From positions 2,232,001-2,296,000 of the forward strand of contig JACAXG010000124.1 in NCBI GenBank assembly GCA_018881555.1: a stretch of DNA of 64,000 nt, written 5' to 3'. How positions within the stretch are numbered: the first letter of the stretch is position 1; each line of letters begins with the position of its first letter. Source of the DNA: Amblyornis subalaris (Eukaryota; Chordata; Aves; Passeriformes; Ptilonorhynchidae). The notes beneath the pieces are model-generated. The model saw only the letters and a list, made by a program, of their open reading frames with translations, was not told where the DNA came from and made no database searches. Positions 38,101-49,495 of the stretch are shown piece after piece. Made by a program: the position numbers and the translations under genes.

Positions 38101-38803
38101 ATATTTCGTTGTCATGAAATAGTAATTCTAATAGCTTACAGAATAGAGATTTAAAATTGCACTGTAAACTTCTTTTTCTTAAAGAGCGCTACTGAGGCAA
38201 TTTAATATATTGTACAATTTTTAGATGGAAAACAATCACTGATAACTCTCCCTGAAAAACGGCTCATGTGGAGGTAGCATTTCTTTGCTTTAAAATATTT
38301 TTCACACTATGAACAAAACCAAATATTTATAAATGCTAAAGCTATTCAGTTACTTTATGCAGCTACAGATGGTCTTGTGAAATTACAACCCCCCAAAAAT
38401 AGTGCCAGGAATAGGTATCTTCTGAAAAAATTCACATTTTTATTTTTAATACAGTTAGATGATAGTATGTAATTTAGTTTCTTGTGTAACAGCTAAGTGC
38501 AAGCATAGAAAACCCACAAACAGAACCTCACAAGGAGGCTTGTTTTTTCTTGAAAGGTATAAAATTATGGGACAGGAACTGATAATTCTTTATATTTTAA
38601 TCTTCATTTCAGACTCTTGATGTATATTGTAAGTAACTCAGGATTAGACCCAAATCACAAATAAATTTACTTCACCTAAGATTAATTTCTACCAATGAAG
38701 GGAAATGGATCCCAACACATGTGATGACAGCTCAAGAGGAATTAAAAGTTTTGAAAGATTTCAGAGAACAGATCATTATACTCACATAATCTCCACAATA
38801 CAT
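11107..38803 (-). CDS. ANXA10: Annexin A10, complete, 12 coding exons
   Basis: Exons on the minus strand: 38803-38786, 27011-26930, 24972-24878, 20783-20670, 18852-18762, 18373-18294, 15543-15490, 15365-15272, 13944-13849, 13189-13131, 12094-11972, 11175-11107. They total 975 nt, that is 324 codons plus stop, equal to human ANXA10 in length, and every phase matches. Diagnostic peptides include [49 protein letters not shown] and [14 protein letters not shown]. Four annexin repeats are present. Annexins bind membranes through Ca2+; ANXA10 is known to have lost most type II Ca2+ sites. Here repeat 1 (GISCEKD), repeat 3 (QKTGEHK) and repeat 4 (GFHNKT) lack GxGTD/E. Repeat 2 reads KGVDTEE, so its loop Gly is also changed. 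Identity is very secure. Confidence 0.97.
11972..12094 (-). CDS. ANXA10: ANXA10 coding exon 11
   Basis: 123 nt, phase 0, between TTTTAG and GTAAGT. Encodes [20 protein letters not shown] and [21 protein letters not shown] of repeat 4. Almost identical to the human exon. Confidence 0.96.
13131..13189 (-). CDS. ANXA10: ANXA10 coding exon 10
   Basis: 59 nt between TCCTAG and GTAAGT. Encodes [19 protein letters not shown] at the start of repeat 4. Confidence 0.94.
13849..13944 (-). CDS. ANXA10: ANXA10 coding exon 9
   Basis: 96 nt between CCCCAAG and GTAACG. Encodes [20 protein letters not shown] and [11 protein letters not shown], nearly identical to human. Confidence 0.95.
15272..15365 (-). 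CDS. ANXA10: ANXA10 coding exon 8
   Basis: 94 nt between ATATTAG and GTAATC. Encodes [20 protein letters not shown] and [10 protein letters not shown]. It is not an obvious ORF from ATG and was found by homology and phase. Repeat 3 has no Ca2+ loop. Confidence 0.93.
15490..15543 (-). CDS. ANXA10: ANXA10 coding exon 7
   Basis: 54 nt, phase 0, between TCCCTCAG and GTAAAT. Encodes [18 protein letters not shown], the linker between repeats 2 and 3 (human GTREEGYTDPAMAAQDA). Confidence 0.93.
18294..18373 (-). CDS. ANXA10: ANXA10 coding exon 6
   Basis: 80 nt between AACCTAG and GTACTG. Encodes [18 protein letters not shown] and RDTLMNLAQ at the end of repeat 2. Confidence 0.94.
18762..18852 (-). 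CDS. ANXA10: ANXA10 coding exon 5
   Basis: 91 nt between CCACACAG and GTAATG. Encodes [10 protein letters not shown], an ambiguous Asp/Glu codon (N at 18820), then [19 protein letters not shown]. Human has GVGTDE at its start. Confidence 0.94.
20670..20783 (-). CDS. ANXA10: ANXA10 coding exon 4
   Basis: 114 nt, phase 0, acceptor TCTCCAG. Encodes the end of repeat 1 and the start of repeat 2 ([16 protein letters not shown] to [10 protein letters not shown]). The donor is AAG|GTCGTT, a GT site with poor +3 to +5 bases. Confidence 0.94.
22468..22533. other. Hairpin-forming inverted repeat in ANXA10 intron 3
   Basis: Left arm 22468-22488 (gcaagatacatca, c, actcttg) pairs with right arm 22510-22533 (caagagt, atca, tgatgtatcttgc): 13 bp plus 7 bp separated by a small asymmetric bulge. 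The loop is 21 nt. Size and shape resemble a short miRNA precursor or a miniature transposon stem. Confidence 0.6.
24878..24972 (-). CDS. ANXA10: ANXA10 coding exon 3
   Basis: 95 nt between TTTTCAG and GTATGA. Encodes repeat 1: [20 protein letters not shown] and so on to YRDMYGR. The canonical GxGTDE Ca2+ loop is replaced by ISCEKD, as in other ANXA10 proteins. Confidence 0.95.
26653..26712. repeat. Short tandem repeat, 24-bp unit
   Basis: ttctcaaggaagtgttcatt followed by cgac at 26653, repeated at 26677, with a third, shortened copy from 26696. Lies in ANXA10 intron 2. Confidence 0.75.
26930..27011 (-). CDS. ANXA10: ANXA10 coding exon 2
   Basis: 82 nt between TTTTGCAG and GTGAGT. Encodes the conserved N-terminal segment [20 protein letters not shown] and the start of annexin repeat 1. 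Confidence 0.95.
29551..29609. repeat. Short tandem repeat, 24-bp unit, about 2.4 copies
   Basis: ggattttcaatgtaccttgt followed by attt at 29551, an identical copy at 29575, and a partial third (ggattttcag) at 29599. Lies in ANXA10 intron 1. Confidence 0.85.
30057..30080. repeat. Perfect 24-bp palindrome
   Basis: aatcacattgaa followed directly by its exact reverse complement ttcaatgtgatt, immediately before a poly(T) run. Partial copies of the same words (tttaattcaattgaat) precede it. Confidence 0.9.
30817..30901. repeat. 20-bp imperfect inverted repeat flanking about 43 bp
   Basis: gctcattaccttgtgcaaac (30817-30836) is matched by gtttgcaca, cca, ggtaatgagc (30880-30901) in reverse complement, with a 2-nt insertion. 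It could be the remnant of a small inverted-repeat DNA element or a foldback in the intron. Confidence 0.65.
32700..33175 (+). mobile_element. CR1 LINE, diverged 3' fragment
   Basis: Shows CR1 3' segments in order: gggggtctccaagatggtca, ttagcctggagaagggtcag, the 'ggttgggctagatgacctac' segment near 33118, and an end with attctataat. Overlapping ORFs of about 112 codons on both strands are repeat shadows. Confidence 0.8.
33641..33745 (+). mobile_element. CR1 LINE, short 3' tail
   Basis: gatgtggcacttggggacat, then tggtggatttggcactatta, then taaaggtcttttccaaccta and ggttctgtgatg: the typical CR1 3' end with its terminal ATTCTRTG-like repeat. Confidence 0.85.
38786..38803 (-). CDS. ANXA10: ANXA10 coding exon 1
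   Basis: ATG plus five codons, encoding MYCGDY, then donor GTGAGT. Human ANXA10 starts MFCGDY. Only 18 nt are coding, so it was located by joining it to exon 2 (TQGTILPAP) in phase 0. Confidence 0.92.
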
Positions 38804-39004
38804 TTTGATACGAGTCTTCAAGTTCTGTTGAGATAAAATAGTAGCTTCCCTCGACTAAAAGTAACAGTAAACTAAATTGTTATAGTTAAGCTTTGTTCTG
38901 TTTTGGAGGTTTGAGAGAAACCGTCCAATCAAACTGACACCGAGTACATTAGGCTCCAAAGTAACAATGAAGCAGAACACCTCTTTGTACCTTGTGTCCT
39001 TGGG

Positions 39005-39012
39005 TTTTATAG
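39005..39012 (-). promoter_or_regulatory. ANXA10: TATA box of ANXA10
   Basis: CTATAAAA on the minus strand, about 200 bp upstream of the ANXA10 start codon. It predicts a start site near 38975 and a 5' leader of about 170 nt, if there is no extra upstream non-coding exon. Confidence 0.5.
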
Positions 39013-42000
39013 ATTCACTGTATACTTAGTCATTAATCATGTATCGAATAAGTGTGATTATAATGTAAGTAAACAGAGTCATTAGCACGACACCCTCTGN
39101 TCTGCTGTGTTGACTTTAAGAATCAGAATTCAGCTAATCACAGAATGAAATGCTCGCCTACAGAAAGTGCTTGTGTTAATGATTTACTTTTCAGATTGGG
39201 TTTGGTCTAGTTCCTTTTTTTCCTAGTACTGAAGTCGCTCAGCTCATCACTTGTTCTAATAACTATTTGTAGCTCGCCTGCATAGAAAGATGCTTTATAG
39301 CCTTTATATGTCACCCAGAGTAATCAGGTAGCCTCAAGGGAATTGTGTAAATGAGGATCTTTTCGTGCAAGTTACAACTTGCAAAATCCTGCAAAGAGTT
39401 GATAAAAAATCCTGTAACATTGCTCTATTTGAGGACTTATACAGAATCCAAACTATCCAACTGACAGTAAACCTGTATTTTTCATAGCTAATAATGTACT
39501 TTTCTGCTCAGGAAAATTATTATTGTAATGAAACACTGATAAAATACAAAGTTTTCTCAGGAAAAAGAAAGGAAAATAAAATAGAGGAACATAAAATAGA
39601 GGTGCAGAATCAGTCCGTATATCCTCTACTACAACTTGAACGGAAGGCATAGGCTACTGTTATCATGATTGAGTCCGTTATAGAGGGGTAATGTTTTTCC
39701 AGTAGTTGTACAGTAATAGTAGCTCAAAATCTGAACTAAATGGCTCCAAATTTTCTTGGTTTTCTTAATGTATCCATCACAGGCTTTGGAGCACTTATTA
39801 AAAGCTGCATTTTNTTTTCTCCTTACAATTTAGGAAGACTTTGGAAAGAATAAAAAAAATACTTTATTTTGTAGCTTTAATACCTTAGCAGCTCTTCTAA
39901 TCATTTAATGCTATCTCTGGGCTTGTATAAACTCAGCAGTATTGATTTGCATATAATCTTTTGCATGTCAGCCTGTGTTATATGTAAAGGCTACATGTGC
40001 AGTGGGAAGAGTTTCACAGAGAAACATGTGAAACGTGGGCTTCACAGTGGCATGTCTTCACTTTTTCTTTTTCATTAGGGCTGTGGTAGGTATTTTACTT
40101 TATTGTAATTGTACCAAGTAATTACTTTAATCTCTATATCTCCAGTGTTCTTTGAGGGTGGCCGGGGAATGTAGTCCCACTGTACAGGTAAGAAAAATGA
40201 TCCATAAAGAATCTGGTCTGGCTGGTTAAAGGATGGCACATACGAGTTGCCGAAGGTGGTGCCTAGAGTAGGCTTCAGTCTCCAGATGATACATGTTTTA
40301 AAGCAATGATAAGAATATGAGAATATTTTAAGCCTCTCTTTTTTACAGACTCTTAATTTTACGTGTATTTTCTTGCTGTGATTAAAATGTAATACGGCTA
40401 ATCTTCAGTACAACAGAAAATGGATTAAGTTTACGGGGTTATGTTAATGTTTTAGTCTGCTTGTGTCAAAATCTTCGGGAATCATAGTATGTAAATAAGT
40501 AGTCAAAACCGTTGTCTATGAAATATTCATACCTGGCATATAATGTGATGAAAGTATTTAATTGATTACTGAACTAGATTCTGTTTGTAATGGAACTTTC
40601 AGAGAAAAGCTGTGAGAGAGTTTAGAGAAAATGGGAAAAGTGTTTCAGCCTGCTTTTCCGTTTGAATGTCCTTTGGCTGTCCTTTCCTGCCATCTCTCCC
40701 TCCAGGTGAAAGGCAGGGCTTACCAGCAAGGAAATGAGTAACATATTTGTCCATGTAATGCTCAGCAAAATGGATTCAGTGTTTGTGTACCAGAGTGAGC
40801 CGCACCTTCACATTTTGTTCCAGACTCAGTAGGTCAGAGGTGTAAGTCATTTCTAGGGGGAGAGCTTATCCTGTCTTAGGAGAAAGCCAAAGAAGTTGTG
40901 TTCCAAGGGGTTTTGGCAACCTCACTTTTGGAAAAAAAAATGGACTACTTGGAAATACTGAAGAAGAGAGAAGCAATAATTACTTATGTAGAAAGACAGG
41001 AAACACTCAGGTTTTTTAGACTAAAGAACAGTGAAGGAGACTTTAAAATTTGAAGAAAATAAGAGATGTTGCAAGGGGAAGGGAAAAAAAATAATTTGTT
41101 TTCAGTTCACAATGAACTGGACAGATTAAAGCCTATTTTTCAGTTTCACCTTTATTTAATCTTTGCAATTCTCACACAATTATCAGGTGAGATTTTCATT
41201 ACTGTTCTGGGTACTTGATTGCTTTCCTCCTTCTTTTTCCTACTAAAAAATTTCCTGTTTCTATTCCTACTTAATTTTCTCCTCCCTCACTTTGTTACCT
41301 GTTGTTCTGTTTTGATCAGTCTTAATTCTTTTCTGTTGAAGCAAGGAGGGGTTGGTTCCTCTACTTCAGGTCTCTACAATCAATGGAATTTCTCACCTGT
41401 GCTAAAGGTTCTTCCTCAAACTTCTCCTGTTCTGCTANTTGATATGCTTAGGCTTAGACTTTGCAACTGACTATTTACATGTTATTCTAATGGAAACCTT
41501 GTGTACAAATAATGAAACATAATCAATTTTTATTAGGGATACATCTAAAAATGATTAATTAAAGTGAGAACATTTTTAAACATGAAACATTATTAAATAT
41601 GAAATTATTCTATTTGTTTTCCCAGAAAATTAGCTTGCAGTATATTAGTTACATATAAATTAAAAACAAAATTCACATTATGGATATAATAATCTTCAGG
41701 TATTGCTCTAGAGTTTCATCAAATAATTGAAATGTTTGTCTGGTATTATTGCAGTTGCAAGTAGTCATGTTTTAAAAACATGGGACTTTGCACTGCTGAG
41801 CATATGGTTTATGTGGTGGAAAGAAAATCTGAATATAATTGGAGCTGGTGGAATTTCTAGCTCTCACCAGAGTACAAAATGCGTGAGCACGCTATAGAGG
41901 TCAAGAGGAAGTGGTGGAAAGGTAATCTCTAGCTCTGGTGTAACAGTAACAGCCTTGAGCAGTTGAAAGTGTAGAATGTGTGGAGTATGTGTAGAATCTT

Positions 42001-45000
42001 ACTCACCATGATTAAATGAAGTATTTGATGGTAAATACCTTAATGCAATGAATCACTGGAGGACCTATGACTCAAATTTTAACTTTTGCAACTTCCAAGC
42101 CTGTATTTATATTACAAAAAGAACTTGGACACTTATCTACCTGTCAATTCCCTTTAGGGTTGCAAGAGCCAAGTTCTGCCTTCTTTCTGAGAAGAGCTCT
42201 GAGCATGATATGTGTACACAGGAGGCAATTTGAGATACTGTGAGGGCTGTGGAGCTGGTAATCTGCTTGGGAGGGTGACTGCCAGTTCCCGTTTGGGATA
42301 TAACCATCGACAGAGGGCTGACCACGTGAAGCGATACAGACTACTGGAGAAGAGAATAGGATTTGAACGAGACGGTGGGTAGTGAAACGTAGTAGTGGGT
42401 GTAGCTTTATAGAAATAGCAGAAGAGCAAGTACTTAGTGAGTGCAAAATTCTGGTTTCACTGTTGTGTCAATATAATTTAGAATTGCGGTTTCTGGTTGT
42501 TCATCAATGAAAGAAACTGAAAAAACTTGGGCATACAGAGTGCTTCTCAGTTCTGAGTGTCACTGAATTGGATACTGCGGAATTATGCTAAGCTTGCACT
42601 GATGTTTGTGACTTTGTGGAATTGCTCTAGCTCAGAGTTCTAGACTGTAAAGTACTCCTGAGTTTCACTGAAGTAGTGGTTGCTTCTGAGTCTTCTTTGG
42701 CAACAGCTAACACAATAGTTTTCAAAATAACTGCATACTGGTCACTCAAAACTAAACAGTGACGTGTGGCAAAGCTCTAATTCTCCAAATTACCAACTTC
42801 ACCACTGCCTTCATTTCTAAGTATCAGTTAATAGATTAAAGTTAGAGGAGGTACCGTATACCTTCCTTTAATTTTTCAGAGTGCTTACTGTTTCCCACAA
42901 AAAGTTGCAGGGTTTTTCCACAATACAAAGCATAAAGCCCCACAGCACACATTTCATGACACCCTTTCATGCCACCTCAAGCCATGAGGTGGCTGCAAGT
43001 CTGCTTAGCTGCAGGGGAGAGCCAACACCATCACTGGCACCATTCATAATTTTGGTGCCCCAAAGAGAGATGCTGAAAGCAGAGGTCCAGTGGATCTTCT
43101 CTCTTTCCTCTTTCCTTTTTCCTTTTTCCCAACCTGCCATGCCAATACAGAGACAAAGCCATCAAGCACGTTCAGGTCTTTGAATCTCAGGTGATGTCCT
43201 ACAGGGAAAATATAGTTGAAAGGAGTTAGGGATTGCACCAGCAGCTTTGTAGGCAATATTTATTATTCTCTGGAGCATGTGTGCTCTCTAGCACCCCGGT
43301 CATGCTGGTCCCCTGATTATCCATACTGAGTGGGTACCCATTTAAACTAGATGTAAGGGCTGAAGGAGCAAAACGTGCTGGATTTTTGTTCCCTTCAAAG
43401 CTGTGGTGTGATAAGATTGCTTGTCTCTACCTGGGAACTGGGTATGGCCAGGGATTTTTCACTATAATAAAATTTCCCAATTTTTTGCCTAAAAAAAAGA
43501 AAAAAGAAAAGGAGGCAGCCAAGCTTAATTAATAGCATCAGCATGCAACTTCAATGGCAATGAAAATGTAAATGCTGGTAGAATGAGAATCGGGCATTGG
43601 TAGTGTCTTCCTAGAGACATTTCATTTTCTCACTGTGCACCTTTCTGTGAAGCAGGTTGTCTATGCCAAACAAGTAAAATACATATTTCTTGAGTCTTTG
43701 CTATTACCTTGGCAAATGGTAATGGGTTTTAAGAATTATTTCACTTATAAACAGAATTGATTTTTGTCCTGTTCAGAGAAGATGTTTTGTTTACAGAAGT
43801 AAGTTTAAAATGATTAGTCATGGATAGCATCATAAATCACGCAATACAGATGTAGAAAAATGCCATTGTTATTGTTTTTATGATTTTAAATAAAATACAT
43901 ATTTGTTATACAAATGCGTAGCACTTATATTGCCTCAAAGGTCGAGTGTACAATAAAACCATTCTGCTTTGTCTAATTTATTATTCCTTTAATTGGAAGT
44001 TGCCTTTTTTTTTTATTTTTGCGCTTGACAGTTTATATCTAATCCTGTTTCCCTTGTTTATCTCTCAATTGTTGTATTTCCCAAGATTACAATAAAACTG
44101 AGCAAAAAATTAATTAGTGGAAAGAATATACCTCCAACTGAGCAAATTAAAGGCAAAGTCTTTCCACAACCACTTATTTACAGATTGTATCTCACCTTAA
44201 ACTCAATGATTAGGTTTCAAATTTTGATTTGTCATATGCTGTCCACAGAAAACTAGGATTATTTTCTTCTTTCCCAAATGAAGGAAATAGTGATTAAGCA
44301 ATTTAAAGAGAAGTTCAGTAAACAGAGTTGTACTTTGAGGCATAAGGAGCCCTGGTAAGGATCCATATAAAAAAAGGCATCGTATTTGCTTCTTTCGCCC
44401 TTAAAATGTATGCAAATGCTTGCTTTTAACTTTGTTTCCTATGAGTTCTTCTCTTAGCAATTTCCCTCTAACAATTTCTCTTTGAAAACTCGAAAGACTA
44501 CAGTAAGTAGCAAGAAAAAAGTAGGCTTTAAATATATTCACCANAGAAAGGAAATATTTGTATGAACTAAGATAGATTTCTGCTGACATAGAAAAATTGG
44601 CTGTAGTCCAGCACTACAGGGACTATTTCTTTATTGACTTTTTTTAATGAAGTTTAGGCTATTCATAGGGTGGTTGGGCAGGAGAGTTAGGATTTTTTTG
44701 TGGAGAGAATTAATTTATGCCTGAAACAAATGTAAACTTACAGAATAAACAGAATACAGAATATATCTATGATATATTCAAGAAGTTACATGGTGAGGTA
44801 GTGAAAATATGGGTGAGTGGAAATGAGTCTTCCCAGGAGTTTTTCCTTATGCTTAAGCAGAATTGCTGTGAATACTGCTTAAAATATTGTCCTGGATGTT
44901 TCTCATAGTGTTCAAAGATGCCTTGTTTTATTAATTTCAACAAAATTAACTTTTTCTAGAGAGCCATAGCAGAAGAAAAAGGCATTCCTTTGAGAAAAGA

Positions 45001-48000
45001 CACACAGAAAGGAAAAACTAATAAGAAGGTTCAATAAACTGCAAAATTATCCCAGCAGTAAGGTTCCTAAAGCTGCTGCCTAAAATATTATTGCAAAATG
45101 AATAGGAAACAGGTACTAAATTTCTTCAATACTAATTTGTGTAGATGGCAGTAGTGTTTCATAGCAATCTTGATACAATGGTGTTCCAGTTTAAATTTAA
45201 TATGGTTTTCTGAAAATACAGCGATAGAAGGAATAACTTTTTGTTCTGATTAACACAGTATTTTATTGTTAGCTTTTTTAATTTCATGGCATATAAATCA
45301 TAGACATGTAATCTTTCTGATAGTTTAAAAAATAAATCAGATAATTACACATATATAATTTACTGAAAGCATTTGAGGATATGTTTTTGNGAAGAACATT
45401 TAAAAATTACTTTATTTATACAAGTGTGCTCACTGTTCTCCCGTAGATAGCATGTTACTTTTTAAATGAAATGTATACAAATAAAATATAAAATATTGTG
45501 AATTTAGGCGATTTTTAAGCCCAGCTATGTTTGGAAGATGTTGCTATAACTTTCTACATTAATGCCTGATTTAAATGTTGTTTAGTCTTGGCATGTGTTG
45601 TGAATTATGCCAAAATCAGCGTATACGATGAATTAGTGATTATAGACCACTGATTTACAGGGACACTTGTAGACATCTTAATGAATGTATGTCTCTTCTA
45701 TGCTGTCAAATTACGGCCCTGTTTCCATTATGCAAGCACATGATCTTGCAGATGATGGAACATTTCTCTGCTGCATGTTTGTACTGACAGTGGATATTGC
45801 TCATTTCCCATGCAAGTTCTCATAAAGAAGCAAAGTGACTGTGGGTGTGTATGTAGGGCAACTATGATTTAGCTGGAGAGTGTAGCTTGTTTGTGAGCTT
45901 TTGTTTCTTGCGAGGGGCTCTTCTGTTGTAATGACTTGCTTAAATCCGTTAGCACGTCTCTCACCATAGACTGAGAAATACAATTAGCAAGTTGTTTACA
46001 GCAGAGCTGCTACTGCTGTCACTAAAGTGTTATTGATAGAGTGAGTGAAGTTCTGAGAATTGTTTTCCAAAGATTACTTTAATAAAGGTTTGATATGATG
46101 CTATAACTTAGCCTTTATTAGTTTAATGTAAGGCTCGATATTATTTTTTCACCATCTAATTGCTTCACATAAAAATGACATGATATTTTGCCTACATTAT
46201 TCCAGATAGTTAAGCCTGTTCTTATCACTTTTAATCCTAGCAGTTCTACTAGCCTTGGAGACTGGAAGCTGCTTGATGCTAAGCACTGTTGAAGTTTCAT
46301 TTATTTGGATGCCTGGATCTGAAGGAAGGAATGATAATAACTTCCGTACTTAAGCTGGAACAATTTTCTGCTAGGGAGTGAAGTCAAAAGGACATAAGTG
46401 AAATGTGATGCATACAGCAGAAGAAAGAGTAAAATTAATGCTGTCTGTTTAATAGCCTACTGCCAGTCATCTGTTTTTAAATTCTTTGCCAATGCAGATA
46501 GTCACAACTCATGCATAAACAGGAGCTGATTTTATCTGGCTTGTGCATTTCGTGTGCGTGTTCTCCTTGTTTCCCTAGTAACTGGAGTAAGGTGGCACTA
46601 GCATATGCACTTTCATCTGAAAAAAATAATTATTTATGCTTACTGTGCCTAAGGAGGAAAGCTTAGAGACATAGCCAGTAACTTAAGCCTAACTTTTCAA
46701 AGTTGGCCATGAACAGAAAGAATCATCTTAAACCCCTCCCCAATGTTGAGAACATGGCTCTTTTCTTTGATAGTTTGAAGTTATGATTTCTATATTTTGG
46801 TCATAATTTTCAGTGTTGTGAGAAAGATAAAAAACCCTTCGAACTTTGGGATGCCTGGTTTGTGTTCTTAAGACATGCAACCAATGGGCCGAAGCCCCGT
46901 GGGAAAGTTAACTGCCCTGTCTGTGCCTCTATCTTCCCTCCATTATAGGGTATAACAATACCTTTTATAAAGTTACTTAGATGCTGTTCATAAAAAGCAT
47001 TAAGTAAGAACTGATACACGTGTCTTTATCTTGTATGTAAGATATTATTCTGTGAGTATTAAAAACTTAAAATGTGGGAGACAGGAACTACTACACTAGG
47101 CTGAAAACAGCATGAGCTAGATTTCCAATATCTCTATGGCAAAGAAGGTAAGAGTCCCCTTTCTTTTGTTGTTTGGAGGCAAATGGAGGCTTCACTTATG
47201 ATTGGTTTAATCTCTGTATGGAAAGATTACCATTAATTTTTGCACACTTTCAAAGGCAAAGTAGCCTCCAGACTGCAGAATTTATGTACACCCAAACACA
47301 ATTTTCATTGTCCTCTGTATGTGGAATCTTATATTTAAGCCTGAGGTTGTACACTAATGTACAGAATTTTTATCTTGTAGAAACTTGCACAACTTGGATC
47401 ATACTTCCTTCTCGTTCTTTCCAAGCCATTACATTTTTATCAAAACTGCAGTATTTAGGTCCTTCAATGAACATCTCTTCACAAGGAATAACCATTACTA
47501 CATGATGCTGGGAAACCTACTTTCCAGGTGTATTTAATCAGTATTTTATAGTTATTCTTTTACACTTGGTGTCTTTTAAGGGTTTAAAAACAATTACACA
47601 AATCCTTTTGTTTATCTATCAATAAGAAACCTACTCAGTAACAGTGTCTTTGCATTTTCTTGATGCTGTGCAAAATCTCTACATATGACACATGTAAACA
47701 TTTCAGCCTTGAATATTATAGTTTGTGGTTTTGATTCAATATCCATGTTCTGACATTTTCCTCATCATTGACTGATTGAAGATTTCACAGAAGAGGCTAT
47801 AATTTCAATACAGCCTTGTGTTTACACTCAGGATAGCTGTTTATCTTTGAACTTCAATTGACCAAAACTTTGATTACAGGTGTTTCCATGTTTCTCTGGC
47901 CCTAGCATATATGAGTCATGCGTTAACTTTTCTTGGCAAAGCACAAAATTCAGGCAGGATGCAAAGAAGTGACTTCACATCCTTCAAGAACACTCCTGCT

Positions 48001-48480
48001 TTTCAGCATACAGTGGGATTAGTGATTCCAGTCGATGAGACAAGTTATGAGAAGACTGTGAGCCTCTGCAGGTTTGTGCCGGTGGCTAAGGCTGGAGGTG
48101 AATTTAACAGGTGTGGACACAGGGGTGTTACTGGCTGAATCAATCTGCTGATATACTACTAAGTAGAAGCACAAACATTCAGCTGATATAATTAGATTTT
48201 AAAGAACAAAAACTAAGATGATGCTCATCTTGGTTTAGGCTGTTCCTCTAACATACGAACAAAGAATGAAATTTTGAGATCTGTAGGGACTTTGACTAAG
48301 TAATTTTACTATTGGGGTGAATGCCTTAGCCACGTTCCCAGGTGCCCTGGCATAATGGGTATGAGGATCTACAAGCAGAACCGAACAATGATTATTAACA
48401 AGGATGATTGTTCATTTAGCTTGGAGGTGTCACCGAGTTAAAGTTGCCCTATGCTCTGCTTCAAAACTGCTCCATAACAA
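39013..48480. other. Gene-poor region upstream of ANXA10
   Basis: AT-rich sequence without a recognisable exon, RNA gene or complete mobile element. ORFs of 60-110 codons occur on both strands but are compositionally random, start inside low-complexity stretches, or overlap one another. Confidence 0.55.
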
Positions 48481-49495
48481 ATGGGTCATGGTCAAAGCAG
48501 AATCCCTTCTGAAGGGAACAGGAAGCCCTATATGCAGACAGGGAAGTCTGCTGGCTGCCTGGGGCCCAGGCTAAGGATGTGAAGAGAGAGCTTCCTGCCC
48601 TGGTATGGCCCTCAGATTATTATCCGTAATAACAGGAAGAAACCTGAGGGCAATCAAGAGAGGTTTTAGGGCCTCGGGACAACTGCTTAAGAGATGAGGA
48701 CAACAAGTAGTGTCCTGCTCTGTCCTTCCAGGTACAGTGAAGGTTGGAGAAAACAGGAAGAGCCAGCAGATCAATACCTGAGTCTAAACTTGTTTTCACC
48801 AGCAGAATTTTGGGGTTTTTGATCCTGGGTCAGTTTCTGCAACACCAAGCCTGGAGGTGGCAGGTGGACTACCACTGTCTCACTAGCTTAAGATTTAGCA
48901 GGGCTCATTGAAAGAGCTTTAAAATAGGTTTGAAGGAGGAAAAAGATAAAACAAGGCCCAGTAGAGGTGTGCGTGGAGGCAGAAAGTCAAAGCTTGAGGG
49001 ATGGTGTGCTAGCGAGGTCCTTCAGTTTGCTGTCTCAGTGGAGATAGGGGATGGAGATCCATGAGGCAGCAAAGGCACAAGGAACCAGGAAACCACAGGC
49101 CTGTCCTTGGTGCTGGGGAAGGTCGTGGAGCAGATCATCTTGAGTGACATCATGCAGCGTATATATAACAAACAGGTGATCAGGCCCAGCCAGCATGTAT
49201 TTATGAAAGGCAGGTCCTGCTTGATCTTCTGTAACAGAGTGACTCACTTAGTGGATGGAGGAAAGGTTGTGGATGTTGTCTATCTGGACATTAGTAAAAG
49301 CCATTGACACATTTCACATGGCATTCTCCTGGAGAAACTCGCTGCTCATGGCTTGGATAGCCACAAACACATGTAGGTGTGGTGCTTAGGGATGTGGTTT
49401 AGTGGAGTTGGCAGTTTGACTTGGTTACCTTAAAGACCTTCTTAAAGGTAAATGATTCTATGAGTCTATGATTCTGTGATCCCATGATAGCAGAA
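48480..49495 (+). mobile_element. CR1 LINE, internally deleted copy
   Basis: Three collinear CR1 pieces. 48480-49090 has a CR1-like 5' part with segments such as gtctgctggctgcctggggc and cctcagattattatccgtaa. 49095-49380 is a reverse-transcriptase fragment, containing translated words LGKVVEQIIL, PSQHVFMKGRSCL and VVDVVYLDIS, interrupted after 'SK'. 49380-49490 is the 3' tail (tagggatgtggtttagtgga to attctgtgat). A full CR1 is several kb, so the pieces between are lost. Not coding now. Confidence 0.78.
49107..49360 (+). pseudogene. CR1 reverse transcriptase fragment
   Basis: About 66 codons in frame match the CR1 reverse-transcriptase finger/palm region. Beyond VYLDIS the frame is broken, and the continuation (ILLEK-LAAHGLD-like) lies in another frame. 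The catalytic YADD box is absent. Confidence 0.75.

Larger units (their letters stand above)
27012..38785. other. ANXA10: ANXA10 intron 1 (about 11.8 kb)
   Basis: The largest intron. It contains two CR1 fragments, a 24-bp tandem repeat, a 24-bp palindrome and an inverted repeat, listed separately. No other exon is recognisable on either strand; plus-strand ORFs of 60-110 codons here lack family similarity. Confidence 0.7.

Noticed and set aside
40140..40290. Possible plus-strand exon with a CAGGTAAGA donor
   Set aside because: No matching acceptor with an open frame and no family similarity.
47173..47505. 110-codon plus-strand ORF
   Set aside because: Composition is random, with no motif, no splice context and no Kozak support.
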